Shown: piece after piece, positions 6,340-15,254 of the stretch
Layout of the letters: every line of letters begins with the position of its first letter
Position numbering within the stretch: position 1 is the stretch's first letter
NCBI RefSeq assembly: GCF_042492175.1
Contig: NZ_CP170453.1
Span: forward strand, 1-64,000
Direction: 5' to 3'
Source: CAJXSN01 sp947492235
GTDB lineage: Bacteria; Pseudomonadota; Alphaproteobacteria; Sphingomonadales; Sphingomonadaceae
Length of the DNA stretch: 64,000 nt
Position numbers and translations under genes: made by a program
The notes under the pieces: generated by a model
Seen by the model: the letters and a program-made list of their open reading frames with translations, nothing else
The model's database searches: none
Told to the model about the DNA's origin: nothing

Positions 6340-8940
6340 TCATTCCTTGGCCGCTGCCTTCGCCGGAGCCTTCTTCTTCGTAGTAGGCTTCTTCTTCGCC
6401 GCTGCCTTCTTCGCAGGCGCTTTCTTCGCTGCCGGTTTCTTCTTCGGAGCCGCCTTCTTGCGGCCCTTCTTCTTTGGCGGGCCCTTGGCGATGCGGGCGT
6501 CGATCAGTTCGATCGCCTGCGCTTCGGTCACGTCCTCGGGCTTGATGTCTTTCGGGATGGTGGCGTTGTTGGTGCCATCCGTCACATAGGGGCCATAGCG
6601 GCCCGGCAGGACCTTCATCTCGCCGCCGCTGGTCGGGTGTTCCTTGAAGGTCTGGATCGGCTCGGCCTTTTGCCTGCCACCGCCCTTGCGATTGGCGGCC
6701 TCGGCCAGCAGCGACACCGCCGCATTCATGCCGGTTTCGAACACATCGACCGTGCTGGACAGTTTCGCGTATTTGCCATCATGCCGCAGATAGGGTCCGT
6801 AGCGCCCGATGGCGGCCTCGATTTCCTTGCCCGTCTCGGGGTGCTCTCCCACGATGCGCGGCAGGTCGATCAGCTTGATCGCCCATTCCAGATCGAACCC
6901 GTCGAGATCCTTGGGAATGCTCGCGCGCTTGGCTTCCTTGCCCTCGCCCATCTGGATGTAGGGGCCAAAGCGGCCGGTCTTGCGCTCGATTGGCAGGCCG
7001 GTGACCGGGTGCTCACCCAGCACCGCGTCCTCGGCGGCATCCTCCCCGTCCGCGCCCGGTTGGGCGAAGCGGCGGGTGAATTTGCATTCGGGGTAATTGG
7101 CGCAGGCGACAAACGCGCCGTAACGGCCACCACGCAGCGCCAGACGGCCACCCTCGCGACCCTCTTTCTCGCAGAGCGGGCAGAAGCGCGCATCCTTCCC
7201 GTCCGCGCGTTCGGGGAACAGGAAATCGGAGAGATACTCGTCGAGCACCTCGGTGACTTCGGACGGCATCTTCTCCATGACCTCGTCGGCCTTGGGTTTG
7301 AAATCCTGCCAGAACTTGGCGAGCAGCACCTTGTATTCCTCGCGCCCGTCGGAGACGACATCGAGCTCGTCCTCCATTCCGGCGGTGAAATCATAAGCCA
7401 CGTAATTGGGGAAGAAGCGTTCCAGAAACGCTGTCAGCAGGCGCCCCGATTCCTCTGCAAAGAAACGGTTTTTCTCCATCCGCACATAGTCGCGGTCGCG
7501 CAGGGTCTGGATCGTGCTGGCATAGGTGGACGGACGCCCGATGCCCAGTTCCTCCAACCGTTTGACCAGCGACGCTTCGGAGAAACGCGGCGGCGGCTGG
7601 GTGAAGTGCTGGTTGGCCTCGACGTCCTTCTTGGCCGGCGTATCGCCCTTGCGCATGGTGGGCAGCAGGCCGTCCTCGTCCTCTTCGCGGTCGTCAAAGC
7701 CTTCCTGATAGACCGCCAGAAAGCCAGGGAATTTGACCACCTGACCAGTGGCGCGCAGTTCGTGCTGGCCGGTCGCATCGCGCATGGTGATGGTTGTCCG
7801 CTCCAGCTGGGCGGTGGACATCTGACTGGCCATCGCGCGTTTGAAGATCAGATCATACAAGCGGCCCTCATCGCCCGAACCGGCCGATTTCTTCAGGAAG
7901 CTGGTCGGGCGGATGGCCTCGTGCGCTTCCTGAGTATTCTTCGCTTTCGTGCTGTAAAACCGCGGTTTTTCCGGGCGATACTCTTCGCTGTAGCGCTCCA
8001 CGATGGCATCGCGCGCGGCCATAATCGCGCTCATATCCATCTGCACGCCGTCGGTCCGCATATAGGTGATCGCGCCTGCCTCATACAGCGATTGCGCGCA
8101 CCGCATGGTGTGGCTCGCGGAAAAGCCCAGCTTGCGCGCGGCTTCCTGCTGCAGGGTAGAGGTGGTGAATGGCGGGCTGGGATTGCGCTTGAGCGGCTTG
8201 GTCTCGACCTCCTCGATGGTGAAGCGGCCCTGCTCCACTGCTGCCTTCGCGGCAGCGGCGCTGCCTTCATTGCCCAGCGTCAGCTTCTCCAGCTTCTTGC
8301 CGTCATATTTGACCAGCCGCGCATCGAAGGCGGTCCCGTCCTGCTCCATCTTCGCGACAATGGACCAGTATTCGTCCGGCCGGAAAGCCTCGATCTCGCG
8401 CTCCCGCTCGCACACCAGCCGCAGGGCGACCGACTGCACGCGGCCCGCCGATTTCGCGCCGGGCAGCTTGCGCCACAGCACAGGGCTGAGCGTAAAGCCG
8501 AACAGGTAATCGAGCGCCCGGCGCGCCAGATAGGCATCGATCAGCGGCTGATCGAGCTCGCGGGGCGCCCCCATCGCCTCGGTCACCGCCTTCTTGGTGA
8601 TCGCGTTGAAGGTGACCCGGTCGACCTTGGTGGGCAGCGTCTTGCGCTTCTTCAGCAGCTCCTGAACATGCCAGCTGATCGCCTCGCCCTCGCGGTCAGG
8701 GTCAGTGGCGAGGACGAGCCTATCCGCGCCCTTCGCCGCATCGCTGATTTCCTTGAAGCGCTTCTGCTTGTCCCGGTACAGCTCCCAATCCATCGCGAAA
8801 TCCTCGTCCGGACGGACGCTGCCATCCTTGGGCGGCAGATCGCGGACATGGCCATAGGATGCGAGAACCTTGAAGTCCTTGCCGAGGTAGCCTTCGATGG
8901 TCTTCGCCTTGGCAGGCGATTCGACGATAACGAGTTGCAT
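6340..8940 (-). CDS. topA: DNA topoisomerase I
   Basis: Type IA topoisomerase that relaxes negative supercoils. The 866-residue protein begins with a Toprim domain (MQLVIVESPAKAKTIEGYLG). The catalytic Tyr is in AITYMRTDG. One C-terminal zinc-ribbon has four Cys (CPLC...CANYPEC), followed by TopA repeat domains with GRYGPY motifs (three are visible). The last 50 residues are a Lys/Ala-rich tail of the AAKKKPAAKK type, usual in alphaproteobacterial and mycobacterial homologues and assumed to bind DNA. A long open frame on the opposite strand (6637-9324) is an antisense shadow of codon bias. Confidence 0.97.
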   Translation of the reverse strand: MQLVIVESPAKAKTIEGYLGKDFKVLASYGHVRDLPPKDGSVRPDEDFAMDWELYRDKQKRFKEISDAAKGADRLVLATDPDREGEAISWHVQELLKKRKTLPTKVDRVTFNAITKKAVTEAMGAPRELDQPLIDAYLARRALDYLFGFTLSPVLWRKLPGAKSAGRVQSVALRLVCEREREIEAFRPDEYWSIVAKMEQDGTAFDARLVKYDGKKLEKLTLGNEGSAAAAKAAVEQGRFTIEEVETKPLKRNPSPPFTTSTLQQEAARKLGFSASHTMRCAQSLYEAGAITYMRTDGVQMDMSAIMAARDAIVERYSEEYRPEKPRFYSTKAKNTQEAHEAIRPTSFLKKSAGSGDEGRLYDLIFKRAMASQMSTAQLERTTITMRDATGQHELRATGQVVKFPGFLAVYQEGFDDREEDEDGLLPTMRKGDTPAKKDVEANQHFTQPPPRFSEASLVKRLEELGIGRPSTYASTIQTLRDRDYVRMEKNRFFAEESGRLLTAFLERFFPNYVAYDFTAGMEDELDVVSDGREEYKVLLAKFWQDFKPKADEVMEKMPSEVTEVLDEYLSDFLFPERADGKDARFCPLCEKEGREGGRLALRGGRYGAFVACANYPECKFTRRFAQPGADGEDAAEDAVLGEHPVTGLPIERKTGRFGPYIQMGEGKEAKRASIPKDLDGFDLEWAIKLIDLPRIVGEHPETGKEIEAAIGRYGPYLRHDGKYAKLSSTVDVFETGMNAAVSLLAEAANRKGGGRQKAEPIQTFKEHPTSGGEMKVLPGRYGPYVTDGTNNATIPKDIKPEDVTEAQAIELIDARIAKGPPKKKGRKKAAPKKKPAAKKAPAKKAAAKKKPTTKKKAPAKAAAKE

Positions 8941-9005
8941 TGTGGTGTGGGTATTCCCTTACGTGTGCGTATACGCGCGAAGGTGGGGTCGGTTTGGCGT
9001 AGGGG

Positions 9006-9299
9006 TCAAGTGGGCAAAAATAAAATGGCGAGCGCTACAGCCGCTGCAATCAAGATGAACAGGCGCTTCATAGCTGTGGGCGGCTTCGCATCGACCCAAG
9101 CACCTGCGGCCATGAACAATCCGAGAATGCAAAACGCTGTTTTCGCAAATACCTCCATTGCGACAAACGCCGCCCCGACAAAGCCGTCGATGTCTGGCAA
9201 TAGCCAGATCGTGAAACGTATCCATGCTGCGAACCCAATAAGGACTGCCGCTAACCCCCACGAGGTATTGGTCCAAGAGGCACGCTTGTCGCTTTTCAT
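9006..9299 (-). CDS. Small three-helix membrane protein, unknown
   Basis: Ninety-seven residues with three hydrophobic helices (about 13-35, 40-65 and 78-95), short polar loops and a basic N-terminus (MKSDKRAS). The ATG has GAGGA six bases upstream. The gene is AT-richer than topA and dprA. It follows another membrane protein gene on the same strand, separated by a short palindrome. I do not recognise the family; no catalytic motif is visible. Confidence 0.65.
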   Translation of the reverse strand: MKSDKRASWTNTSWGLAAVLIGFAAWIRFTIWLLPDIDGFVGAAFVAMEVFAKTAFCILGLFMAAGAWVDAKPPTAMKRLFILIAAAVALAILFLPT

Positions 9300-9312
9300 A
9301 TTTTCCTCGTCA

Positions 9313-9331
9313 CCCCGGACTTGATCCGGGG
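9313..9331. repeat. Short palindrome CCCCGGA-N5-TCCGGGG
   Basis: Perfect 7-bp stem CCCCGGA (9313-9319) with TCCGGGG (9325-9331), in the wider sequence context TCACCCCGGACTTGATCC common as a dispersed repeat in alphaproteobacteria. It lies between two membrane protein genes of the same strand and could be a terminator-like structure, but no T-run follows. Confidence 0.6.
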
Positions 9332-9345
9332 CCCCGCTTTCCTTT

Positions 9346-10029
9346 TCAAGCGTTTATGTCGGGGGCCGAACGCCCGCCATTTTGTGAGACGAGCCCGAAT
9401 GCGGTCACACTCGTTGCCGTAAGCCAGACCCGGCTGACAGCATCGGAGACGTTCGCTGCGATGCTGGTCACCAACTCGTAGGCGAAAGAGTAGTCCCATT
9501 CGACATAGTAGACAAAAGCGTAATGCGCCCAGATCAAGATTGCGAAGATAAACAGCAGCACCGGTCCGATCAGAGCTTTGCTCAAAAGGGCTTGATGCGC
9601 TGATGTGGCCTCCCAAGACCAATGCATCGCGTTGGATACCCCGCCAAAGGTCGTCATCGCCCAGCCATATGCAGGCAACCAGCGCATCAGCAAATATGCA
9701 CCCGGAAGAATGAAGAACACTCCTGCGAGAATGATGGGAATGCCGGTTGCCAGCCCAAGCACAAAGTAAGTTCCGATGCCTGTCGTTTGCCCATCCTCCA
9801 AAAGCCCGGCTCGCTCCATAAGCCGGACGAAGAGAAGGTAATTCACGACCCAGACTACGAGACCGACGAGATAATAGAGCGAATCCAATTCGTAGAAATA
9901 TAAGTCTAGAAAGCTGAAGACGGCTGTCACCAATATCACAAACAGCGATGCAAATGTGACTTCTTGTCTGACAAGTTTCCAGTCTCTTGCAACGAAACTG
10001 GCTAGCGACTCCGGTTGATCCGCGTCCAT
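9346..10029 (-). CDS. Multi-pass membrane protein, unknown
   Basis: A 227-residue protein with about six transmembrane helices (e.g. VTFASLFVILVTAVFSFL, YYLVGLVVWVVNYLLFV, YFVLGLATGIPIILAGVFFI, ALIGPVLLFIFAILIWA). The ATG at 10029 shares one base with the dprA stop (TGATG), so translation is probably coupled although the functions appear unrelated. Base composition is lower in GC than dprA. The aromatic-rich helices and a central GIGTYFVLGLATGIP segment do not identify a family for me. The longer open frame toward 10791 is a shadow of dprA. Confidence 0.75.
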   Translation of the reverse strand: MDADQPESLASFVARDWKLVRQEVTFASLFVILVTAVFSFLDLYFYELDSLYYLVGLVVWVVNYLLFVRLMERAGLLEDGQTTGIGTYFVLGLATGIPIILAGVFFILPGAYLLMRWLPAYGWAMTTFGGVSNAMHWSWEATSAHQALLSKALIGPVLLFIFAILIWAHYAFVYYVEWDYSFAYELVTSIAANVSDAVSRVWLTATSVTAFGLVSQNGGRSAPDINA

Positions 10030-11117
10030 CACTTCAAACTCACCCTCCCCGCCGCGTGCCTTTCCAGCCGCCCGGCGATCTCCAGTTCCAGCAGCGCCAG
10101 TTGCACTGCGGCGGCACCCGCGCCCGATTGGCGGATGAGTTCGTCCACGGCCACGGGTGCGGTGGTCAGCAGGCTGGCGATGTCGGCGGGTTCCGCCTCT
10201 GCGAAGTCCTCCGGCGCGTAATCGTAGTTCTGCGAGGCTTCGCGGAACGTGCTGCGGGGCTGTCCGTCGAAGCCGCGCATCAGTTCGGCCACGTCTTCGG
10301 GCGCTTGCACCAGCACTGCGCCTTCGCGGATCAGGTGGTTGCAGCCGTGGCTGCGGGCCTCCAGCGGGCTGCCAGGGATGGCCATGACTTCGCGCCCCGC
10401 CTCGCCCGCCAGCCGCGCTGTGATCAGGCTGCCGGATTTGACCGCCGCCTCCACCACCAGCGTGCCGCCTGCCAGACCGGCGATGATCCGGTTGCGGCTG
10501 GGGAAGTGGCTGCCGCGCGGTTCTGTACCTGGCGGCTGCTCGGCGATCAGCAGGCCCTCGCCCGCGATGCGCTCTTGCAAGTCGGTATGCTGCGGCGGGT
10601 AGGCGATATCGATCCCGCTGGCGATCACGCCTATCGTGCGCGGAAACGACCCCTCGTGACACGCCCCGTCGATGCCGCGAGCGAGGCCGGACACCACCGT
10701 GAACCCTTCCGCCGCCAAGCCTTGCGCAAAATCCCGCGCCAGCTTCACCGCCGCCGCGCTGGCATTGCGCGCGCCCACCATGGCGACGCACGGTTTCGAC
10801 GCCAGCGACAGGTCGCCGCGATAGGTGATGATGGGCGGAGCACCGCCGATTTCGGCCAGCAGCGCGGGATAGTCGGGCTGGTCGTGGAACAGGTATTTCG
10901 CGCCTGCCCTGCGGACCTCCTCGACCTCCCGCTCCACCTTGCCCAATGGTGCGGGCCGGTAGGTGCTGCCGCCTTTCTTGCCGAGGTCAGGCAGTGCCTC
11001 CAGCGCCTCCACCGCAGTGCCGAACCGGGCGAGCAATTGTGCGTAGCTGACCGGCCCGATGCGCGGGCTGCGCAGCAGGCGGATGCGGGCGAAAGCTTCG
11101 GGCTGGGAGAGGCTCAC
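10029..11117 (-). CDS. dprA: DNA processing protein DprA
   Basis: Binds incoming single-stranded DNA and loads RecA during natural transformation. With the GTG start at 11117 the protein has 362 residues: an N-terminal SAM-like part (SQPEAFARIRLLRSPRIGP), the Rossmann-like DprA core with MVGARNAS and SGLARGIDGACHEG and FPSRNRIIAGL, and a C-terminal winged helix (residues 300-360). I prefer GTG 11117 to the ATG at 11156 because GGCAGG precedes it and the protein then starts at the usual SLSQPEAF; the longer form would overlap plsY by 32 bases instead of lying just past its stop region. Other competence genes are not in view. Confidence 0.92.
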   Translation of the reverse strand: MSLSQPEAFARIRLLRSPRIGPVSYAQLLARFGTAVEALEALPDLGKKGGSTYRPAPLGKVEREVEEVRRAGAKYLFHDQPDYPALLAEIGGAPPIITYRGDLSLASKPCVAMVGARNASAAAVKLARDFAQGLAAEGFTVVSGLARGIDGACHEGSFPRTIGVIASGIDIAYPPQHTDLQERIAGEGLLIAEQPPGTEPRGSHFPSRNRIIAGLAGGTLVVEAAVKSGSLITARLAGEAGREVMAIPGSPLEARSHGCNHLIREGAVLVQAPEDVAELMRGFDGQPRSTFREASQNYDYAPEDFAEAEPADIASLLTTAPVAVDELIRQSGAGAAAVQLALLELEIAGRLERHAAGRVSLK

Positions 11118-11124
11118 CTGCCGC

Positions 11125-11709
11125 TCACTTGCCCGCGCCGACCTTCGGTTCCTCACCCTTTGCCAGACGGACGATATTCTCGCGGTGGAGATAGACGATC
11201 AGCGCGGCAATCGCGGCCAGAACCGGGAAGAACTGCGGATAACCGAGCAGCGGCGCAGCAGCAGCAACCGCCACCACAGCGGCCATTCCGGCGAGCGAGG
11301 AAATGCGGAAAATCGCCAGCGTGCTTAGCCAGATACCGGCATAGACCAGACCCAGCGGCCAACCGAGACCGAAGGCGACACCGGCATGGGTCGCCACGCC
11401 CTTCCCGCCTTTGAATTTGAGCCACATCGGATAGCAATGGCCCAGCACCACGGCCCCAGCGGCAAAGGCCATGCCCTTCTCGCCCCAGATGTGCCCGGCG
11501 ATCAGCACCGCGGCCAGACCCTTGCCCAGATCGAGCAGCAGGGTGGCAGCGGCCAGCCCCTTGTTCCCTGTGCGCAGGACATTGGTCGCGCCGATATTCC
11601 CGCTGCCGATAGAGCGCACATCGCCCATTCCGGCGGCTTTGGTCAGGAGCAGACCGAACGGAATCGATCCGATGAGATAACCCACAAGGGCTGGTATCCA
11701 GGCTTCCAT
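11125..11709 (-). CDS. plsY: Glycerol-3-phosphate acyltransferase PlsY
   Basis: Inner-membrane enzyme transferring acyl groups from acyl-phosphate to glycerol 3-phosphate, the first step of phospholipid synthesis. The 194-residue protein has five to six membrane helices and the three conserved cytoplasmic motifs: SIGSGNIGATNVLRTGNK, HCYPMWLKFKGGKGVAT and a C-terminal HRENIVRL. Length is usual. It is followed on the same strand by dprA, whose start lies within eight bases of the plsY stop. Confidence 0.95.
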   Translation of the reverse strand: MEAWIPALVGYLIGSIPFGLLLTKAAGMGDVRSIGSGNIGATNVLRTGNKGLAAATLLLDLGKGLAAVLIAGHIWGEKGMAFAAGAVVLGHCYPMWLKFKGGKGVATHAGVAFGLGWPLGLVYAGIWLSTLAIFRISSLAGMAAVVAVAAAAPLLGYPQFFPVLAAIAALIVYLHRENIVRLAKGEEPKVGAGK

Positions 11710-11722
11710 GCCCGACCCTTAA

Positions 11723-11829
11723 CCGCTCACCCTGAGCTTGTCGAAGGGTTGCATTGTATTCTAGCATTGTATTCTAGGCGCAGCGCCGGAAGACGAAGGA
11801 CGATCCTTCGACAGGCTCAGGATGAGCGG
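11723..11829. repeat. REP-type inverted repeat pair, copy 2 (upstream of murI)
   Basis: Arms CCGCTCACCCTGAGC... (from 11723) and ...GCTCAGGATGAGCGG (to 11829) are inverted and match over about 25 bases with two mismatches. GAAGGA-cga-TCCTTC precedes the second arm. The loop contains an exact 13-base tandem duplication of GCATTGTATTCTA (11751-11763 and 11764-11776). It lies between divergent plsY and murI, ending 11 bases before the murI ATG. Confidence 0.88.
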
Positions 11830-11840
11830 TTTTCAGTGTC

Positions 11841-12638
11841 ATGACAAATCCTTCGGCCCCGATCCTGCTGTTCGATTCCGGCGTTGGCGGGCTGTCGATC
11901 TTGCCCACCGTGCGCGCTGCCCTGCCGGATGCTCCGCTGATCTACGCTGCCGATTTTGCTGGGTTGCCCTATGGCACCAAGAGCGAGGCGGAGATTGCTG
12001 CGCGGGTCTGCGGGCTGCTCGGCCGAATGAGCGAGCGCCTTCAGCCGCGTCTGATATGCATCGCCTGCAACACCGCCAGCACTATCGCACTGGCCATGGT
12101 CCGCGATGTGCTGGAAGTGCCGATTGTCGGCACGGTGCCTGCGATCAAGCCCGCCGCCAAGACGAGCAAGACCGGCGTGTTCGGCATCCTCGGCACAGAG
12201 GCGACCATCCGGCAAAGCTATGTCGATGATCTGGAGCGCGAGCATGCAGTGGGTAAAACCATGTTGCGCCATGCCGCACCCGAACTGGTCACGCTGGCCG
12301 AGGCGAAATTGCGCGGGCAGACGGTGTCGGTGGACGATGTGGCGGAGGCCTGCACAGGTCTGACTCTGCAACCCGAGGGCCGCGATCTCGACACCGTGGT
12401 GCTCGCCTGCACTCACTTCCCGCTGCTGAGGGATGAATTGGCGCAGGCCTTTGGTGAAAACGTGGCGCTGATCGACGGGGCGGAGGGGATCGCCCGCAGG
12501 GTCGCGGCGCTGGTCGAGGGGCAGGAATTTGCCCGCAGCGGGCCGGACCGGATGCTGGTGACCGGCGATGACCCGCTGCCCGACGAACTGCGCGCCACCA
12601 TGTCCAGCTACGGCTTCGATCAGATTGATCGATTTTAA
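11841..12638 (+). CDS. murI: Glutamate racemase
   Basis: Supplies D-glutamate for peptidoglycan. The 265-residue protein has the family layout: N-terminal FDSGVGGLS, the first catalytic Cys in IACNTAST and the second in LACTHFPLL, both intact. Length is normal. The ATG at 11841 follows directly after a repeat element. Divergent from plsY and followed by hemA on the same strand after an 80-base spacer. Confidence 0.96.
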   Translation: MTNPSAPILLFDSGVGGLSILPTVRAALPDAPLIYAADFAGLPYGTKSEAEIAARVCGLLGRMSERLQPRLICIACNTASTIALAMVRDVLEVPIVGTVPAIKPAAKTSKTGVFGILGTEATIRQSYVDDLEREHAVGKTMLRHAAPELVTLAEAKLRGQTVSVDDVAEACTGLTLQPEGRDLDTVVLACTHFPLLRDELAQAFGENVALIDGAEGIARRVAALVEGQEFARSGPDRMLVTGDDPLPDELRATMSSYGFDQIDRF

Positions 12639-12718
12639 GCACGCTTAACGCGAATCGTTCGCAAAGATCGCGCTGGAAACTGGCGGAAATCCTGCCTATC
12701 TGCGCCAGCGGAAAAGCG

Positions 12719-13939
12719 ATGAATTACGATCATATCTTTGACCAGGCGATCCACCGCCTCCATGCCGAGGGACGTTACCGCGTCTTCATCGACATCCTGC
12801 GCAACAAGGGTGCATACCCCAATGCGCGGTGCTTTGCCGGGCATAACGGGCCGAAGCCGATCACGGTGTGGTGCTCCAACGATTACCTCGCCATGGGCCA
12901 GCATCCCAAGGTGATCGGCGCGATGGAAGACGCGCTGCACGATGTCGGCGCGGGCAGCGGCGGCACCCGCAATATCGGCGGCAACACGCATTATCATGTC
13001 GAGCTGGAGCACGAGCTGGCCGACCTGCATGGCAAGGAAAGCGCGCTGCTGTTCACCAGCGGCTATGTCTCCAACGACGCGACGCTGTCGACGCTCGCCA
13101 AATTGCTGCCCGGCTGCGTGATCTTCTCCGACGAGCTGAACCATGCCAGCATGATCGCTGGTATCCGTAATTCGGGCTGCCCGAAGCGGGTGTTCCGCCA
13201 CAACGATCTGGAGCATCTGGAAGAGCTGCTCGCCGCCGAGGATATCGACGCACCCAAGGTTATTGCCTTTGAAAGCGTCTATTCGATGGACGGCGATGTC
13301 GCCCCGATTCACGCGATTTGCGATCTGGCCGAGAAGTACAACGCCCTCACCTATATCGACGAAGTGCACGCCGTGGGCATGTATGGCGCGCGCGGTGGCG
13401 GTATTTCGGAACGCGACGAAGCCGCCGACCGGATCGATATTATCGAAGGTACGCTGGGCAAGGCGTTCGGCGTGATGGGCGGCTATATCGCCGCAGACGC
13501 GAAGATCGTCGATTGCATCCGCAGCTATGCTCCGGGTTTCATCTTCACCACCTCGCTCAGCCCTGCCCTCGTCGCAGGCGTGCTGGCATCGGTGAAGCAT
13601 CTCAAGTCCTCCAGCGAGGAGCGCGATGCGCAGCAGGCCAATTCGGGCATGCTCAAACAGATGATGCGCGATGCGGGCCTGCCGGTGATGGACAGCACCA
13701 CGCATATCGTCCCGCTGATGGTCGGCGATCCGGTGCGCGCGAAGAAGATCAGCGATATCCTGCTGGCCGAATATGGCTGCTACGTTCAGCCGATCAATTA
13801 CCCCACTGTGCCGCGCGGCACCGAGCGCCTGCGCTTCACGCCCGGCCCGGCCCATACCGAAGCGATGATGCGCGAGCTGACCGATGCCCTGGTGGAAATC
13901 TGGGACCGGATGGACATGGAATTGGCCGAGGCGGCTTAG
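12719..13939 (+). CDS. hemA: 5-aminolevulinate synthase
   Basis: PLP enzyme condensing glycine and succinyl-CoA into 5-aminolevulinate, the entry step of tetrapyrrole synthesis by the C4 (Shemin) route typical of alphaproteobacteria. The 406-residue protein shows YDHIFDQAI at the N-terminus, the glycine-rich GSGGTRNIGGNTHYHVELE loop, DEVHAVGMYG and the PLP Lys in GTLGKAFGVMGGYI. The ATG at 12719 is the natural start; an inverted repeat CTGGCG-N17-CGCCAG (12680-12708) lies just upstream and could be a leader hairpin. Haem from this pathway would feed the ccm system at the far end of the window. Confidence 0.97.
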   Translation: MNYDHIFDQAIHRLHAEGRYRVFIDILRNKGAYPNARCFAGHNGPKPITVWCSNDYLAMGQHPKVIGAMEDALHDVGAGSGGTRNIGGNTHYHVELEHELADLHGKESALLFTSGYVSNDATLSTLAKLLPGCVIFSDELNHASMIAGIRNSGCPKRVFRHNDLEHLEELLAAEDIDAPKVIAFESVYSMDGDVAPIHAICDLAEKYNALTYIDEVHAVGMYGARGGGISERDEAADRIDIIEGTLGKAFGVMGGYIAADAKIVDCIRSYAPGFIFTTSLSPALVAGVLASVKHLKSSSEERDAQQANSGMLKQMMRDAGLPVMDSTTHIVPLMVGDPVRAKKISDILLAEYGCYVQPINYPTVPRGTERLRFTPGPAHTEAMMRELTDALVEIWDRMDMELAEAA

Positions 13940-14169
13940 TCTCTTTTCTCAGTTTCCGCGCACTTTATCACTCGGGAACCTATGATTTGTTTGCGCTCGG
14001 GCATGGCAGTGGCCGAGAATTTTTTTGCCAGCCGATTCTATTTCTTCGCTTTATCCTATTCGTTTGTTAATCAATCCCATCTGCGCACGAAATACTTGGA
14101 GGCCACTGGGGCAACTTTTTCAGCGCGCGTATCGAAATAGCGGACATGAATACAAGCGGGAGAAATACA

Positions 14170-15174
14170 TTGAACAAGCGAACGAACCTCCTTTTGCTTT
14201 CTGCAGCGGCATGTAGCCTTGCGGCCTGTGGGGGCGATGACTCTTCGTCGCCAAGCCCCGCTCCGACGCCTCCTCCCGCCGCGAGCCCCGCGCCCAGCCC
14301 ATCGCCATCGCCATCTCCATCGCCGACCCCCACTCCCAGTCCAACTCCCACCTACACCACTTACGCGGAGCTCGAAGGGGACCAACAATTCGATCTCGCT
14401 TGCGCTGGATCGGAACACGATGATGATGCCCGAAACCCCTATCCTACGCCTGCTTTTGGCGTGCCGCGATTGGTTTTCGCTGATCGCAATAGTTCTTACA
14501 CCCTTCTTGCGGAGGGCTTTCCCGATCCGATATTAAGCGGGGGCCGTTATAGCTTTAGCAGTTTCGACCTTAGCCGCAGGGAGCCGCCGCTCTTTCAATA
14601 CTGGGTTTTTGATGGTTCCACGTCTGAGTATTTTTTCAATGCCCCTCGACTTGGCGGCAAACAGTCAGACTTTGGACGATACACCGTTTTCGAACCGGCT
14701 AATATTGGCCCGACCAAGAAGTTCCTGCTTTTCTGCGCCTTGGGTGTTCGAACCCTGGCCGAAGATCCGCCTGCCGTTGGACGTTACGAAGAGGGCTTCT
14801 TTAGCGGGCGGATCCGCACAGACGAGGACACAGTCTGGAACACAAATTCGTCTACCGTGATCGCGAACCTATCCCAGAATGGTCTTTCATTCCGATTGGA
14901 CTTGCGCGGCCGCGAGCGCGGACCTGCGAATGCCGGAACGGAGCCAACCGAATTTGGCTCCTATCGTGCGACTACCGTGACAGCAGATGACGGGACTTTC
15001 ATCGGCACTTTCACAGACGATTCCGGTGCCGAGGTTGGTCGCATAAGCGGTGCGTTTTTCGGGCCTGGAGGCAACGAAGCTGGCTTTGCCCTTGATTTGG
15101 TCACGACGGTCAACGATGGCCCCAATGTCGGTCAGAAACTGACGGTGATCGGCTCCGGATTTGTCGGTCGCTGA
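14170..15174 (+). CDS. Lipoprotein with Pro/Ser/Thr linker, unknown
   Basis: A 334-residue secreted protein. The N-terminus MNKRTNLLLLSAAACSLAAC is a lipoprotein signal with lipobox LAAC. About 45 residues of low-complexity Pro/Ser/Thr/Ala follow (SPSPSP, PTPTPSPTP), then a globular domain of roughly 250 residues with alternating polar and aromatic stretches that I do not recognise. The TTG at 14170 has GGGAGA seven bases upstream and gives an ideal signal peptide; an ATG at 14146 would add eight residues. The protein is probably anchored in the outer membrane with the linker holding the domain away from the surface. Composition is AT-richer than hemA. Confidence 0.75.
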   Translation: MNKRTNLLLLSAAACSLAACGGDDSSSPSPAPTPPPAASPAPSPSPSPSPSPTPTPSPTPTYTTYAELEGDQQFDLACAGSEHDDDARNPYPTPAFGVPRLVFADRNSSYTLLAEGFPDPILSGGRYSFSSFDLSRREPPLFQYWVFDGSTSEYFFNAPRLGGKQSDFGRYTVFEPANIGPTKKFLLFCALGVRTLAEDPPAVGRYEEGFFSGRIRTDEDTVWNTNSSTVIANLSQNGLSFRLDLRGRERGPANAGTEPTEFGSYRATTVTADDGTFIGTFTDDSGAEVGRISGAFFGPGGNEAGFALDLVTTVNDGPNVGQKLTVIGSGFVGR

Positions 15175-15254
15175 CCATTGCGGTCCAGCACCGTTTTGCT
15201 AGATCGCATGAACGCCGCTCTATCAATACGGTGCCCGCCGGGCCGGAGATTTAT

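Noticed and set aside
6637..9324. 895-codon open frame on the plus strand
   Set aside because: It lies antisense to topA, has the His/Gln/Arg/Leu-rich look of a mirrored high-GC frame and no recognisable domain; topA has all its motifs.
13940..14169. Promoter or small RNA in the AT-rich spacer upstream of the lipoprotein
   Set aside because: No clear -35/-10 pair, hairpin with T-run or conserved motif could be pointed out.
14268..14352. Short repeated units resembling a small CRISPR or tandem repeat
   Set aside because: They are codon repeats for Ser-Pro and Thr-Pro in a lipoprotein linker, with no spacers.
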